A stretch of DNA of 57,979 bases from a virus, in the IMG/VR virus record IMGVR_UViG_3300037316_000015, positions 1 through 57,979 of that record; one strand, given 5' to 3'. Shown piece by piece: positions 17,219 to 28,300 of this stretch. The stretch's first letter is position 1. The number at the start of each line of letters is the position of its first letter. The position numbers were made by a program, and so were the translations under genes. Under the pieces are notes generated by a model. It saw nothing but the letters and a program-made list of their open reading frames with translations. It was not told the DNA's origin and did no database searches.

Positions 17219-18217
17219 ATGCCAAATCCCACTCAGGCGGATATGCATGTCAACGTGCCGCTCACCAACGTGAGTATCGCGTACATGCAGTCAGCCGATT
17301 CCTACATCGCGGACAAGGTCTTCCCGAAGGTCAAGGTCACCAAGCAGTCCGACCTGTTCTGGAAGTACTCCAAGAGCGACTGGCGTCGTACCGATGTCCA
17401 GCGGCGAGCGCCTTCCACCGAGACCCCTGGTGTCGGCTGGACGCAGACCACGGACCAGTACTTCTGCCACGTCTACGGCGTCCACAAGGACATCGACGAC
17501 CAGATCAGGGCCAACGCGGACTCCAACTTCAACCTGGACCGTGACGCCACCGAGTTCGTGACCAACCAGCACCTGCTCAAGCGGGACCTGGACTGGACCG
17601 GCGCATACTTCCACTCCGGGATCTGGGCAACAGACCTCGAGGGTGTGGCGGCCGCACCGACCGGCACCGAGTTCCTGCAGTGGGACCAGGCGTCATCGGA
17701 CCCGATCGGTGACGTGGCCCAGTGGCAGATCGACTTCCGCCAGCTCACTGGCTTCGCCCCGAACATCTGTGTGATGGGTGCCTACGTGATGAAGGCGCTC
17801 AAGCAGCACCCGGACCTGATCGACCGGATCAAGTACACCCAGAAGGGCATCGTGACCGAAGACCTGATCGCGACTCTCTTCGACGTGGACGAGCTGTTCG
17901 TCACCTACGCCACGCAGGCAATTGGCCCGCAGATCCCAGACATGAAGGCCCAGGATGCGATAGCTCAGTTCGAGTTCATCGGTGACCCCAAGGCGGTCCT
18001 GTTCGCCTACGCCCCGAGCTCCCCGTCGTTGCTCACCCCGTCGGCCGGGTACACGTTCACCTGGACCGGCTATCTCGGTGGCAACTCCGAGGGCGTGAAG
18101 GTCAAGAAGTTCCGGATGGAGCACATCGTTTCCGACCGGATCGAGGCCGAGCAGACCTACGACATGCACGTCGTGGCAAAGGACATGGGGCTGTTCGCCA
18201 CTGCGGCGGTGGCCTGA
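17219..18217 (+). CDS. major capsid protein
   Basis: 332 residues; ribosome site GAAAGGA. It starts with a short N-terminal arm, then DSYIADKVFPKVKVTKQSDL and KDIDDQIRANADSNFNLDR, and contains LTGFAPNICVMGAYVMKALK, DELFVTYATQAIG and a C-terminal beta-rich part. These are features of the HK97-fold major capsid proteins of the group often found with Mu-like portals. Several hundred copies would form the shell. No long N-terminal delta domain is present, consistent with a separate scaffold gene upstream. Shares a TGATG overlap with the next gene. Confidence 0.85.
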   Translation: MPNPTQADMHVNVPLTNVSIAYMQSADSYIADKVFPKVKVTKQSDLFWKYSKSDWRRTDVQRRAPSTETPGVGWTQTTDQYFCHVYGVHKDIDDQIRANADSNFNLDRDATEFVTNQHLLKRDLDWTGAYFHSGIWATDLEGVAAAPTGTEFLQWDQASSDPIGDVAQWQIDFRQLTGFAPNICVMGAYVMKALKQHPDLIDRIKYTQKGIVTEDLIATLFDVDELFVTYATQAIGPQIPDMKAQDAIAQFEFIGDPKAVLFAYAPSSPSLLTPSAGYTFTWTGYLGGNSEGVKVKKFRMEHIVSDRIEAEQTYDMHVVAKDMGLFATAAVA

Positions 18218-18804
18218 TGCCTAAGCTCCGGATCCCGACTTCGTTCACAGCGGGACGGCGCATCACCTTCGGCGAAGCACTTGCCGTGGTTGCTACGCCG
18301 GTGCTGACCAAGGGCGCCACTGTTGGTGCTGGTGGTGCCTTCGGAGCCGGGTCTGTGTTCTGGGTGCTGACGGCAGTTGATGCCGATGGCGGGGAGTCGG
18401 TGGCCAGTAACGAGGTCACCGCGGTGCTGGTAGCAGACGGCAGCCAGGTCCTGGACTGGGTTGCCGTGCCGGGTGCCAGCTACAAGCTCTACCGGGGCAC
18501 CGTTGAGGGCTCATGGACCAAGCGTGTTGCTGTCATCGCCGAAGGGGTGACGACCTACACCGACCTTGGCAACCCTGGTACCTCTGCCAACCCGCCGACT
18601 GTGGCCACCACCTCTGGTGAGTCGATCTGGTACAACCTGGGGGATGTCATCCCCAACGCCACGGTCAAGGCCATCAAGCATGTGTCGGCACTGCTGTCCA
18701 GGCGGTGGATCATCCCGAACTGGGACTTCCACTACCGCAAGACACTGTCGACCACGCCGACCCCGACCGACGTGTCGCCGCCTTCTGTGCGTAAGGCCAT
18801 CTGA
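18217..18804 (+). CDS. virion protein with fibronectin/Ig-like domain
   Basis: 195 residues, TGATG overlaps on both sides. The central region (about residues 45-115) has the strand pattern of a fibronectin type III/Ig-like domain: FWVLTAVDADGGESVASNEV, VAVPGASYKLYRGT and TTYTDLGNPGT. Such domains decorate capsids or tails of many phages and may bind host surface sugars. The C terminus (WIIPNWDFHYRKTL) is different and may anchor it to the head. Exact place in the particle is unknown. Confidence 0.6.
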   Translation: MPKLRIPTSFTAGRRITFGEALAVVATPVLTKGATVGAGGAFGAGSVFWVLTAVDADGGESVASNEVTAVLVADGSQVLDWVAVPGASYKLYRGTVEGSWTKRVAVIAEGVTTYTDLGNPGTSANPPTVATTSGESIWYNLGDVIPNATVKAIKHVSALLSRRWIIPNWDFHYRKTLSTTPTPTDVSPPSVRKAI

Positions 18805-19178
18805 TGCCACGGGGTGTCTACGACCGTCCTGTTACCAAGCCCAGGGGACCTGCTCGTCGAGGCAAGAGAGTGGCCATGCCGCCAAGCCAGCCGCCGCCGG
18901 AACCGGTGACCAATGTCTACGTCTGCGGGCCCAAGCCACTGCGCTTCGGTGAGCTCACACTGACCCAGGGTGTCGAGGTCCCTGAGGCTGCGAACTGGCC
19001 CCGGGTCGAGTCATGGGTGAGCAACCACCGGATCAAGGCCCTGGCTGCTGGTGAGAAGTGCGTCTCCTTCTTGGAGTTCACCGGCTCCAGCTACGCTGAG
19101 TGGAAGCAGTCTCAGCAAGATGATCGTGAGCGCGAACGCCAACGTCTGCAGGATGAAGCACAGCCAGCAGAGGAGTGA
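18804..19178 (+). CDS. hypothetical head-tail region protein
   Basis: 124 residues. Proline- and arginine-rich N terminus (about 35 residues), a compact middle (VYVCGPKPLRFGELTLTQGV, VESWVSNHRIKALAAGEK) and a charged helical tail rich in Asp, Arg, Glu and Gln. No recognised family. Coupled by TGATG to the gene before it and placed just ahead of the head-tail connector, so it probably belongs to virion assembly. Confidence 0.7.
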   Translation: MPRGVYDRPVTKPRGPARRGKRVAMPPSQPPPEPVTNVYVCGPKPLRFGELTLTQGVEVPEAANWPRVESWVSNHRIKALAAGEKCVSFLEFTGSSYAEWKQSQQDDRERERQRLQDEAQPAEE

Positions 19179-19183
19179 GTCCC

Positions 19184-19678
19184 ATGAGTACACCGACGTG
19201 GACCTACTCTGGTGACCCGACCACTACCCCTCTTGACGAGCTGCGCTTCATCCTGCAGGACACCGACCCGAGCTTCCAGCTGCTGCAGGACGCCGAGCTG
19301 AACTACCTGACTACTGTGTGGATGGAGCGTTACGACTCGCTGACCTTCGTGGCCGCGGTCGGAGCCGAGATCATCTCCAGGAAGTTCGCCGGCATCGTCA
19401 ATGTCTCTGCTGATGGCATCGAGGTCGACACCTCACAGCTGGCCGAGCGTTACCACACGGCCGCCATCCAGCTGCGGGACGAGTACAAGATGGCTCAGGA
19501 CAGCGGCGAGATCGACATCTCCAACCAGATGGTCGGATACCTGCCTGACCCCTCGCTTCGTCCTCTGCGTTTCGGCATCGGCCTAGATGACAACCCAGAG
19601 GCTGGTAACCAGGACTTCGGTGGCTGGTCGTACAACCCGTTCACCATGGCTGACGTGCTGGCCGGGCTGTGGGGCTGA
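19184..19678 (+). CDS. head-tail connector (adaptor) protein
   Basis: 164 residues. I chose the ATG at 19,184 over the GTG at 19,175 because GAGGAG (19,170-19,175) is correctly spaced from it. PLDELRFILQDTDPSFQLLQ, DAELNYLTTVW and the helical AAVGAEIISRKFAG resemble phage head-tail adaptor proteins of the gp6/gp15 type, which form a ring below the portal. The position right after the capsid genes fits. It ends in GWSYNPFTMADVLAGLWG. Confidence 0.7.
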   Translation: MSTPTWTYSGDPTTTPLDELRFILQDTDPSFQLLQDAELNYLTTVWMERYDSLTFVAAVGAEIISRKFAGIVNVSADGIEVDTSQLAERYHTAAIQLRDEYKMAQDSGEIDISNQMVGYLPDPSLRPLRFGIGLDDNPEAGNQDFGGWSYNPFTMADVLAGLWG

Positions 19679-19679
19679 C

Positions 19680-20141
19680 ATGACCATCGCTTCTCTTAGT
19701 GGCCAGGTAGCGGCCCGTTCTATAGCACTGGCTCAGATGTATGCCCAGGCCATCACCACCGGGACGATGAACTCCACCGTCGAGATACGTCGCCCGGCTG
19801 CTGGTGGGTTCGACGACACCACCAGGGAGTACCAACCGCCCGTTGCCCCACTGATCTACCCAGAAGGGGACGCTATTGGTATTGCCGGGATCACCCCGGC
19901 TGAGGGGTCCACCGAGGTTGACCTGGGTGGCGAGCCGACGTACTACAGCTCGGTGATGATCAAGCTCCCGATGGAGACACCACGTATCCGCATTGATGAC
20001 GTGGTGAAGGTCATCACCAGTCCTGACTCTGGCATCATGAGCAGGTTCTTCCGGGTCGTCGATGTCCCTGCTGGCGGCCGGATCGTCACTGGTGTCAACC
20101 TGCGTGCCGTTGGCATCTCTCCTAGCAAGCAGTGGTCGTAA
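19680..20141 (+). CDS. head-tail connector / head closure protein
   Basis: 153 residues from the ATG at 19,680, two bases after the adaptor stop; a longer reading of the frame upstream has no support. A helix (VAARSIALAQMYAQAITTG) then a beta-rich barrel-like part (STVEIRRPAAGGF, YYSSVMIKLPM, IRIDDVVKVITSPDS, FFRVVDVPAGGRIVTGVNLR) recall DUF6093-type head-closure proteins of actinobacterial phages. Such proteins seal the portal after packaging. Stop and next start share one base (TAATG). Confidence 0.65.
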   Translation: MTIASLSGQVAARSIALAQMYAQAITTGTMNSTVEIRRPAAGGFDDTTREYQPPVAPLIYPEGDAIGIAGITPAEGSTEVDLGGEPTYYSSVMIKLPMETPRIRIDDVVKVITSPDSGIMSRFFRVVDVPAGGRIVTGVNLRAVGISPSKQWS

Positions 20142-20452
20142 TGGATGTGACTGCAGCAGTCACAGCGCTGACGGCCAGGGCCATATCCATCCGGCTGGCT
20201 GGTGAGTCAATAGACAGCACCCCGCTGATGGCCCTGGCTTCCAGTGCAGTCAGTGCTCTTGGTCACGTCGACATGATGCGACCGGGAGCCACCAGGATGA
20301 AGGCTGTCAAGACGGCCACAGGTGCTCGTATCACCGTGCACAGCAGATATGCTGCCTCCTACTCTCAGGCTCTGTCCCAGAACATGGAGCAGGGTCTGGG
20401 AACCACTCTTGAGCAGGTCCAGCAGTCGATCGTTACGGCGGTGAAGTCATGA
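20141..20452 (+). CDS. head-tail connector / minor tail component (HK97 gp10-like)
   Basis: 103 residues from the ATG at 20,141 that overlaps the previous stop. Small, with helices flanking a strand region (MKAVKTATGARITVHSRYAA) and a C-terminal helix (LEQVQQSIVTAVKS). Size, fold pattern and gene order (head closure, this gene, tail terminator) match HK97 gp10-like proteins. The assignment rests on order and size more than on clear motifs. Confidence 0.55.
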   Translation: MDVTAAVTALTARAISIRLAGESIDSTPLMALASSAVSALGHVDMMRPGATRMKAVKTATGARITVHSRYAASYSQALSQNMEQGLGTTLEQVQQSIVTAVKS

Positions 20453-20934
20453 GCGACCTGGCGTCCTACCCGCTTGCCAGGGGCCAGCTCACGTCTGCCC
20501 TGGTGGCATACCTGGTCCCGGCGCTTGCCGCCAACACCATCTCTGTGGGACGCGGCATGGCCCCGCCTGATGTTGGCTGGGCAGGCGGTCAGCCTGGGGT
20601 GTCAACCTTCATCGGGTACACCGTGGTCATGACCGGCAAGGCTGTGCTGCTGGAGAAGGAGTCTCTGGGGCGTCCCAGAATGAGCTGGCGTTGCGACTAC
20701 AAGCTGAACAGCTGCGGTGGTAACGAGAGCCATGCAGATGACGTTGCCGACTTCGTACGTACAGCCATGACAGGGCTGCCGGAGTCGTTCACCTTGCGTG
20801 ATGTCCTGTGGAGCAGGCAGAAGACTGACTTCGTCGAACTCGGTGCCACCGCGTACTCCACCGCCGTCGACCCGCCATTTTGGAATGTCATCGACGCCGT
20901 GTCGGTGTGGTTGTCCCGCAGCAGAGAGTCATGA
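20449..20934 (+). CDS. probable tail terminator protein
   Basis: 161 residues, ATGA overlap. The mixed alpha/beta pattern (ALVAYLVPALAANTISVGRG, FIGYTVVMTGKAVLLEKESL, WRCDYKLNSCGGNESHADDVA, FVRTAMTGLPESFTLRDV) follows tail terminators, which cap the tail tube and bind the head connector. It is the last gene before the major tail protein, as expected. Confidence 0.6.
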   Translation: MSDLASYPLARGQLTSALVAYLVPALAANTISVGRGMAPPDVGWAGGQPGVSTFIGYTVVMTGKAVLLEKESLGRPRMSWRCDYKLNSCGGNESHADDVADFVRTAMTGLPESFTLRDVLWSRQKTDFVELGATAYSTAVDPPFWNVIDAVSVWLSRSRES

Positions 20935-20979
20935 TCACCTACCATCATCACTAGCGGAGAGAACTAGGAAAGGCACACC

Positions 20980-21456
20980 ATGTCCACATTGATTCCTAAC
21001 GAGAACTGCTGGATCGGGTTCGCCACTGCCATGCCTGCGTCTGCTGAGCTGCTTCCCACCGAGGCTGAGGTCGCGGCAGCCACCGAGCTGACCGACTTCG
21101 TCATCAGCTTGAATGCCAGTGAGACCGGCAACGTGGTTCCGATTCCTTCGTTGAAGAGTCGCTTCGAGAAGTCCATCCCTGGCACGGTGACCGGTACGTT
21201 CACCGCATCGATGTACCGGGACTCTGTCTCTGCTGACGACACTGCCTGGACCAAGCTGCCGATGGACGCTACCGGCGTCTTCTACATCGCCAGGTTCAAG
21301 GCCGGTGTGCCGGCTGCCGCCGACATCATCGAGGTGTGGCCGATCCGAGTGTCGGCGCGTACCCCTGACCAGCTGACTTCCAACACGGCTCAGACGTTCG
21401 CTCTGACCTGCTCGCTGCCTGAGGTGCCCAACACGGCGGCCGCGGTCAGCGTCTGA
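20980..21456 (+). CDS. major tail (tube) protein
   Basis: 158 residues; ribosome site AGGAAAGG. Beta-rich composition (FVISLNASETGNVVPIPSLK, TVTGTFTASMYRDS, FYIARFKAGVP, VWPIRVSARTPDQ) and position directly ahead of the paired tail-assembly chaperone frames identify the tail tube subunit. It would stack as rings around the tape measure. Confidence 0.75.
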   Translation: MSTLIPNENCWIGFATAMPASAELLPTEAEVAAATELTDFVISLNASETGNVVPIPSLKSRFEKSIPGTVTGTFTASMYRDSVSADDTAWTKLPMDATGVFYIARFKAGVPAAADIIEVWPIRVSARTPDQLTSNTAQTFALTCSLPEVPNTAAAVSV

Positions 21457-21499
21457 GGTAGTCTGCCCTGATTAGCCATAACCAGCGGAAGGCAATCAG

Positions 21500-21946
21500 A
21501 TGACGGCAGATCTCTCTACCCAGGACGACGTGGTGGCCCAAGTCGCGGCCAAAGGTGTCGAGGTGTCCGGGGAGGCAACGTTCTCCTCATTAGCCAAGAA
21601 GCCGAGACGGGTGCTGAACTTCACCGTGTTCACCTCCGACGATGCCGGCGAGCAGGTGGCCCAGTCGATGCGCTACAAGGCGCTGTCAGGGCGGGAGTAC
21701 GACGACCTGCAGGCTGCCCATCCACCTACCTCGAAGGGGAAGGCTCTGGGCCAGCAGTACAACCTGGACACATTCGCCCCGGCCTTGATCTCTGCGGTGT
21801 CGGTCATCCCGAAGCTGACCTACGACGAGGCCAAGACGATCTACACCTCTGACACCTGGGCCGGTGGTGAGATCACGGCACTGTTCATCAACGCACTGCG
21901 GGTGTGCAACGCCGGCCTGGATGTCCCTTTCAACGAACGAGACTGA
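21500..21946 (+). CDS. tail assembly chaperone, upstream frame (G-like)
   Basis: 148 residues; ribosome site GGAAGG. Helical protein with RYKALSGREYDDLQAAHP and a C-terminal LFINALRVCNAGLDVPFNERD. Sits between the major tail protein and tape measure, and ends with the slip heptamer CCCTTTC just before its stop, which is the classical G/GT arrangement. The short product and the shifted fusion together help assemble the tail tube around the tape measure and are not part of the finished particle. Confidence 0.85.
   Translation: MTADLSTQDDVVAQVAAKGVEVSGEATFSSLAKKPRRVLNFTVFTSDDAGEQVAQSMRYKALSGREYDDLQAAHPPTSKGKALGQQYNLDTFAPALISAVSVIPKLTYDEAKTIYTSDTWAGGEITALFINALRVCNAGLDVPFNERD
21925..21931 (+). 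promoter_or_regulatory. -1 frameshift site CCCTTTC of the tail assembly chaperone
   Basis: CCCTTTC lies as C-CCT-TTC in the upstream frame. A -1 slip moves reading to CCC-TTT and into the frame that is open to 22,326, avoiding the stop at 21,944-21,946. Fusion length would be about 275 residues. Position and phase match the well-known G/GT frameshift. Confidence 0.85.
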
Positions 21947-22326
21947 GGTACGACCCGACCTTCAATCTCGAGGCCACGTACTGCTACGACCATGGCATCC
22001 CCTACCAGGAGTACCTGGATCGCTGGAGTCAGGTCGATCGGGCCGTGATCACAGCTGTTGCCCTGGAGAAGTCTGCTCGCTGTTCCATGTGCGGGTCGTC
22101 CCAGCAAGAGTGGGACGATGATCCTTACGCCTACGAGGCGGTGCGAGTTACCTGCCCGGGGTGCATGCGTCGTGAGACGATGAACGACGACAGCACAGAG
22201 AATGTGGCAAAGGGTTCGTCGGTCAGGTTGCTACCCAAGGCAGCAGCAGAGCGGATGCGTGCTGAGACAGCACGTAAGGCGGCCGAGGGTACCTTGCGTC
22301 CTAGGCGCCGAAGGAGCAGCTCGTGA
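21931..22326 (+). CDS. tail assembly chaperone, frameshifted part (T-like)
   Basis: 131 residues read only after the -1 slip; the first ATG in this frame at 21,904 precedes the slip site and has no ribosome site. YDPTFNLEATYCYDHGIPYQ is followed by a CSMCGSS ... CPGC pair of CxxC motifs about 30 residues apart, suggesting a zinc ribbon, and a C terminus rich in Arg and Ser. Ends with a GTGA overlap on the tape measure start. A T domain with a zinc-ribbon is plausible for actinobacterial phages but I cannot compare it here. Confidence 0.8.
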   Translation, partial: QRTRLRYDPTFNLEATYCYDHGIPYQEYLDRWSQVDRAVITAVALEKSARCSMCGSSQQEWDDDPYAYEAVRVTCPGCMRRETMNDDSTENVAKGSSVRLLPKAAAERMRAETARKAAEGTLRPRRRRSSS

Positions 22327-25300
22327 GCGCTGACGACATCGTCATCGATGTAGGGATGGACCCTTCGGGGTACCTCTCTGGCGCTCAGCAGATCCAGGCC
22401 GCCAGTGCGGCGATGAGTCAGTCCTTCGGTCAGGTCACCGGCACCTCAGGCACGGTGCGTCGTGCCCTGGACCTGGTGACACCTGGCCGAGTAGGCATCG
22501 CTGCCTGGGGTGCCATGGCAGCCGGCGCAGCCGGTGTGCAGCAGTCACTCGGCGGCCTGCGGGCTACCTCTGTGGTCACCGGTGTCGACCTTGGCAAGCT
22601 CACCGGCACGATGCACGACCTGTCCCAGAACTTCCCTGTTGGCACAGCCGGCGCCCAGGCGCTGGTCACCCAGTTCACCCAGCTTGGGGTGGCTGGCAAG
22701 GGCACCGAGTCTCAGATCGCGGCCCTGTCCAACACGATGATCAACCTTGGTGCTGCCACCACTACTGCTGTGCCAGACATCACCCAGGGGATGGCTGACA
22801 TCTCCCGGGCCACCGGTAACAACTCCCTGGACAACACCAAGATCAGCGCCCTGGGTGACTCCCTGACCAAGGTGGCTGCCACCTCAGGGGCCAGTGCGGA
22901 CTCGATCCTGGCCTTCGGCAAGAACATCGCCCCCATGGCCAACGTCGCCGGCATCGGCGGCGCTGCGGTGCTCGGCATCTCTGGTGCCTTCGCCAGGCTG
23001 GGTGATGACGGTATCGGTGCCAGCACCGCGGTCAACACGATGCTCAACGGGATGAACAAGTCGATCAGGGACGGCACCCCTGACATCGCGGTCTATGCAT
23101 CGGCCATCGGTGACACCACCAAGCAGTTCACCGAGCTCTACAAGACCAACCCGGCCGAGGCTCTCACCCAGGTCACCGAGGCCATTGCCAAGAGTGCCTC
23201 AGGCCCGCGGTTGCTTGAGCAGCTGGGACTGGACAGCACCAGGACGATGAAGTCTCTGACGGCTCTGTCGGCTTCTGGTGGCCTGCGTCCTGCTATTGCT
23301 GCCAGCCTTGGTGCCTACGGGTCAGGGTTGTCTGCTCAGGCCGGTGCCAGTGCCATGGACGGACTGAACAGCTCGGCCTCTGAGCTGTCCTCGACCATGC
23401 AGAACCTTGGGGACGCTCTTGGTACCCCGTTGCTTGGCCCGCTGACTCTGTTCACCAAGGCTCTGACTGTGCCGGCCAAGGCCCTGGAGGGCTTCGCCAG
23501 CAACGCTGTTGTCCAGAAGGCAGCCACGGTGGCCCTGGACGTAGCTGGGATCGGTGCCATTGCTGTTGCCGGTGGGGCCCTGATGAAGGGTGTCCCCTCG
23601 CTGCTGAGCTACTACGGGCTCGGCCGGCAGGCTGTCACGTCCATGCCGGTGTCCGGCTACTCAGCCGGGTTGGCCCAGGGGCGCCAGGACCTGCCAGGGA
23701 GTCGTACCTCGATCAGGGGTGCGGCCGCGCTTCGAGCGATGGGGCCTGAGTATGTCACCGACGAGATGCCGTACGGCAACCTTGGTCTTGGCCCAACTGG
23801 AACGGTAGCCAAGCGTGCTGTCAACCTTGGCCGGATGCGTGGTGCTGCCCAGCTGGCCAGTCAGTCCAAGGCATGGGGTGCTTCCAGTGAGGGTCGGGCC
23901 TTTGCAGCCAGCCCGGAGGGCCAGGTCATCGCCGTCCAGGCCACCCCGGACATCTGGTCCAAGGGAACCAAGGCAACAGCAGCAGAGATCGACGAAGAGA
24001 CTGGTCATACCCTCAAGGCTGCCCAGCCGGCAGTAGCACCAGTGATCACCACCCCTGCTCGAGCGGCTGTCACAGCTGGTGACTACCTGCCGACCCAACA
24101 GGAGCAGTACCTGCTCGCTCGCAATGCCCCAGTGGCGGCACCCATTGAGGCTGACACGCAAGCTGGTATGTCGGGGCTGCGTCGTGGCGGCCTGGCTATC
24201 AAGGGCGCAGCCTTCAACCTGCTCCAGTCCAGCTCGCTGACCACTGCGGCCCAGCTGGACAACGGGCGGCTTCCAGCAGACCAGCGGTCAACTCTGTGGG
24301 GTAACAGGCTGTCCACCGAGGCTCACAATGTGCCAAAGGGCGCACTTGGCCCTGAGATGGCATCGGATCGGGTAGGCCTGTCAGCTGGTACATCTAAGGC
24401 GGTCGACGCCTACCATCTTGCCTCTACAGAGCAGGGCGGCGGGGCTATAGCCGGCTTCCTGCCTGGTCTGAAGGCAATGGGTAACTCGTTTGCCAACGAC
24501 CAGGTGGCTCTGAAGAACCACAGCTCGGAGCTGGACAACGGGACCAAGGCGGTCGGCAACTTCCGTGGCTCTCTGAGTGCCATCGGTACCCAGATCAGGG
24601 CTTCTGGGTCCATGATCAGCCAGATCGGCCAGGATGCCAAGGCTGGGGTTGGTACGGCAGGCAAGCTCGCCGGCTTCGGTGGTTCGATGCTCTCCAGCAT
24701 GGGTCCGATGCTGGCCATTGCCGGGGTTGCCGCAGTCGGTAGCAAGTTGTGGAGTGACCACCAGGACTCTCTTGCTGCTACGGCGGCTACTCAGAACGCT
24801 TTCGGTGCCTCAGATGTCAACGCGACGATCAATGCCTACCGTGAGTCGATTGGCCAGGCACCGCAGAATGTGACAGCTGTGAACTCGGTAGCCGGGGCTG
24901 CACCAATGGTTGCCCAGCCAACAATTGCTTCGGTAACAGGTGCGGTAACGCCAACTGAGCTGGTCTCTGCCAAGACTGGTCACATCCAGACGCACTACTC
25001 AGGCAGCGATCAGTCAATCGTCCACCAGATCGTGCATACCACCCCTGGTGGTTACAACCCGGACACAGCAGAAGCGCTACGGATGGACCTGCTGCGCAAT
25101 GGTGTCAAGCCTGCCGACGTGTCGATGATCATGGGCACAGTAAAAAACCAGGGCAAGATCACCATGCCACCGACAGAAGGACCGACACCGTGGTCGACCT
25201 CAAAAGGAAGTGCACTGCTACCGAGTTCTGCTGGTGCTGACCTGGTTGGTGAGGTCGGGTCAACCACTTCTCTGGTCACTGTCAAAGGTGGTGTCAAAGC

Positions 25301-28300
25301 ACCACAGACTCAACCACTAACGGCTGCTCAACAGGCGACGATTGCCGGTACTGTGCATGGGCTTGGATCCCAGACTGGGGTAGAGACGCAACGCGCTGGG
25401 TCTGTGGCTGCTGCGCAGGGTGAGTACCGCAGTGCCACCCAGATGTACACGAGTGCCAAGGCTGCTGGTGCCAGCCCAGAGGTGCTGGCTGATTTGTCCC
25501 AGAAGCTGTTCTCAACGCTCAACCCATCAGATAAGAATGCCAACGACCAGACACCGATAACTGCAGACGAGGCCACGAAGTTCCTTGGCAAGGGTGGCTC
25601 CGGGATCGCTGGTCTGATCGAGGCCAGGACACCCCAGGGTGCCTTCTCTGCGGCGTTGCGTGGTCAGCAGGCTGCCGGGCTGTCTACTGCTGCTACTGGT
25701 GGTGTCAGTGGTGCCACGCTGCCTGGCAACACGGCCCTGATGCTCACCTCTGCCGGTGACAAGTTCGGGGCTGGTCTGTTCAACCAGAACAACACCACCA
25801 AGTTCGCTGAAGCACTGGCTGCCTCAGTGGTCACCCCAGGCAGTGGTCAGGACACCCAGTCTGTGGTCAACATGGCCATCGCCCAGTACGGCGGTACGCC
25901 GACAGTCAAGGGCGCTACGCCAGCGGCCAGCAACACCGCCAGCGTGGACTCGATGAACAAAACCATCCAGGCCATGAACGTCACTCTTGGCACACTCCCA
26001 GTCGGCAGCCCTGAGGCGGCCGCTCTGACCACAGCCCAGGGCGCACTGCAGGCTCAGGTGGCAGTCAAGACCCAGGACCAGACCCCAGCAGCTGCGTCTC
26101 AGTCGTCACTGCAGGCTTCGCTGGCTGCTGCTCAGACACCGATCGGGCCGACCACCAGCGCCCAGACTGTTGCTGCCCAGAAACAGGGGGTGACCGACAC
26201 CGCAGCTACTGTTGCCGCGGACAAGCAGCGGATGGAAGCCAGGCTCGAGGTCCAGTACCAGTACGACACCCAGGTGGACCGGACCAATGCTGCCTTCCAG
26301 GTCTCCCAGAACATCCAGGAGGCGTCCTACCAGCGTCAGGTCGTCAACACCACGTACTCCTACAACCTGAGTGCGGCCCGGGCCCAGCAAGACTTCAACA
26401 CCCAGCAGACCAACGCCCAGGCTGACTACGACCTGTCCCGGCACAACGAGGTCCGTGACTTCAACATCTCCATGGCCCGCAACGAGGCCGACTACCTGTT
26501 GACGCGCACCAACGCCATCCGTGACTTCAACATCAACGTGGCCAGGATGGTGCAGCAGAGTGCGGCCAACCTGTATGACCCGTACACCAGGATCCAGACC
26601 AAGGCCACCTGGGACATCCAGAACCTGATGTCCAACATGGCCCAGCAGTCACAGGCCCTGGTCAAGCAGAAGGCTCAGCTGGACGCTCTGCGCAAGGAAG
26701 GTGTCACCCAGCAGGTCATCGACGAGCTGAAGCTGGGGGATGTCTCCAACGCCCAGCAGGTCAACCAGATGGTCAGCGACCTGGCCGGCAGCCCATCGGC
26801 TGTCAAGGCACTGAATGCTCAGGGTGCGACCACCTATGCAGCTGCTGGTGCAATGACCACCGATGCCTCAAACGTGGCCTATGTGCAGTCGACCCAGGAC
26901 TTCAACAAGCAGATGAAGGATGCTGCCATTGCCCAGGCCACTGCTACCAAGCGGGCTCAGCAGGACCTGGCCAAGGGTCTGAGTGACCAGCTGGTGGCGT
27001 TCAACATCTCGATCAGCCGTTCGACGGTGGCCTACGACCTGTCTGTCACCCGTGGGCAGGCTGACTTCTCCCACTCACTGTTCCTGATGGCCCAGGAGCA
27101 GGGCATTGCCCAGCAGAATGCTCGAGACGCTCTCGGTGTCTCTCTGGCCAACATGCACACGGACCTGGTGCATGGCGACACCGTCATCAACGGTGACCTG
27201 GCCGACGTGTCAAAGGCTTTCCAGGCCACCATGGCCGGCAAGTCCAAGGCCTACACGAGTCTGCTGGTAAATGACTCAACGGCCTTCTCCAAGAACCTGA
27301 CCACGGTTGCCCTGGCTGCCCAGGCACTCCTGGGGCCACTGGGTATCGCTATCCCCGGGGTCAAGGTCGCTCCAGCATCTCTGGCTACTGGTTCCATGGC
27401 CAACAAGGTGAATGCCCAGAACGGCAGGGCTGAGGGTGGCACCATCGGCGGGTACTCGCCAACCCCCAAGGCCGACAACATCCCGATCTGGGCCACTGCT
27501 GGTGAGTACATGCACCCGGTGGACGCGGTGAACTACTACGGGGTCGACACCATGGAAGCGCTGCGGACCAAGAAGATCCCCAAGGAGGCACTGGCTGGTT
27601 ACTTCGACGGTGGCTGGGTCGGCATGTGGGACTGGGCTCACCCGAGATTGCCTGGTGTCGAGATGACCAGCAACTACCGTCCCGGTGGTACCTCTTACCA
27701 CGCTCAGGGATCGGCCATCGACCTGGCACCGCCGAGCATGCACGTCTTCGACACCATCCTGAACGCATTCGGCAACAGGATCGCCGAGCTTATCTACACA
27801 CCGGCCGGGGACCTGGCAGTCAAGAACGGCAAGGAAGTCGGGATGGGCTTCTACGGTGCAGCCACTGCTGCACAGCACTACAACCACGTCCACTGGGCCA
27901 TGTACCCAGAGCCTGCCGGCACGATGATCGAAGCCAACCCTGCCGGCACCAACCCGATCTCAGGCAGCACGTCTTCAGGTGGCACTGGACTAACTGTCCC
28001 ATCTGGCGGGGTGCTCACTAAGGCCATGCTCTGGGACAAGATGGACCACAAGCGCAAGGGGCTCTACAAGATCCTGCTGGACACCGAGGAGAAGGCCTGG
28101 AACAAGGAGTGGCCTACTGGGATGCCGGTTGGTACCGGTACTGCCAACGCGTCCTTCTCCACCAATGTGACCGGAGCAACCAGTCACAACGCCGACGTGG
28201 CACTGGGCCAGAAGATGGCAGCCGCTCGAGGGTGGGTAGGCCCGCAGTTCAATGCCTTGAACGAGCTGTGGACCAAGGAGAGCGGCTGGCGCTGGAATGC

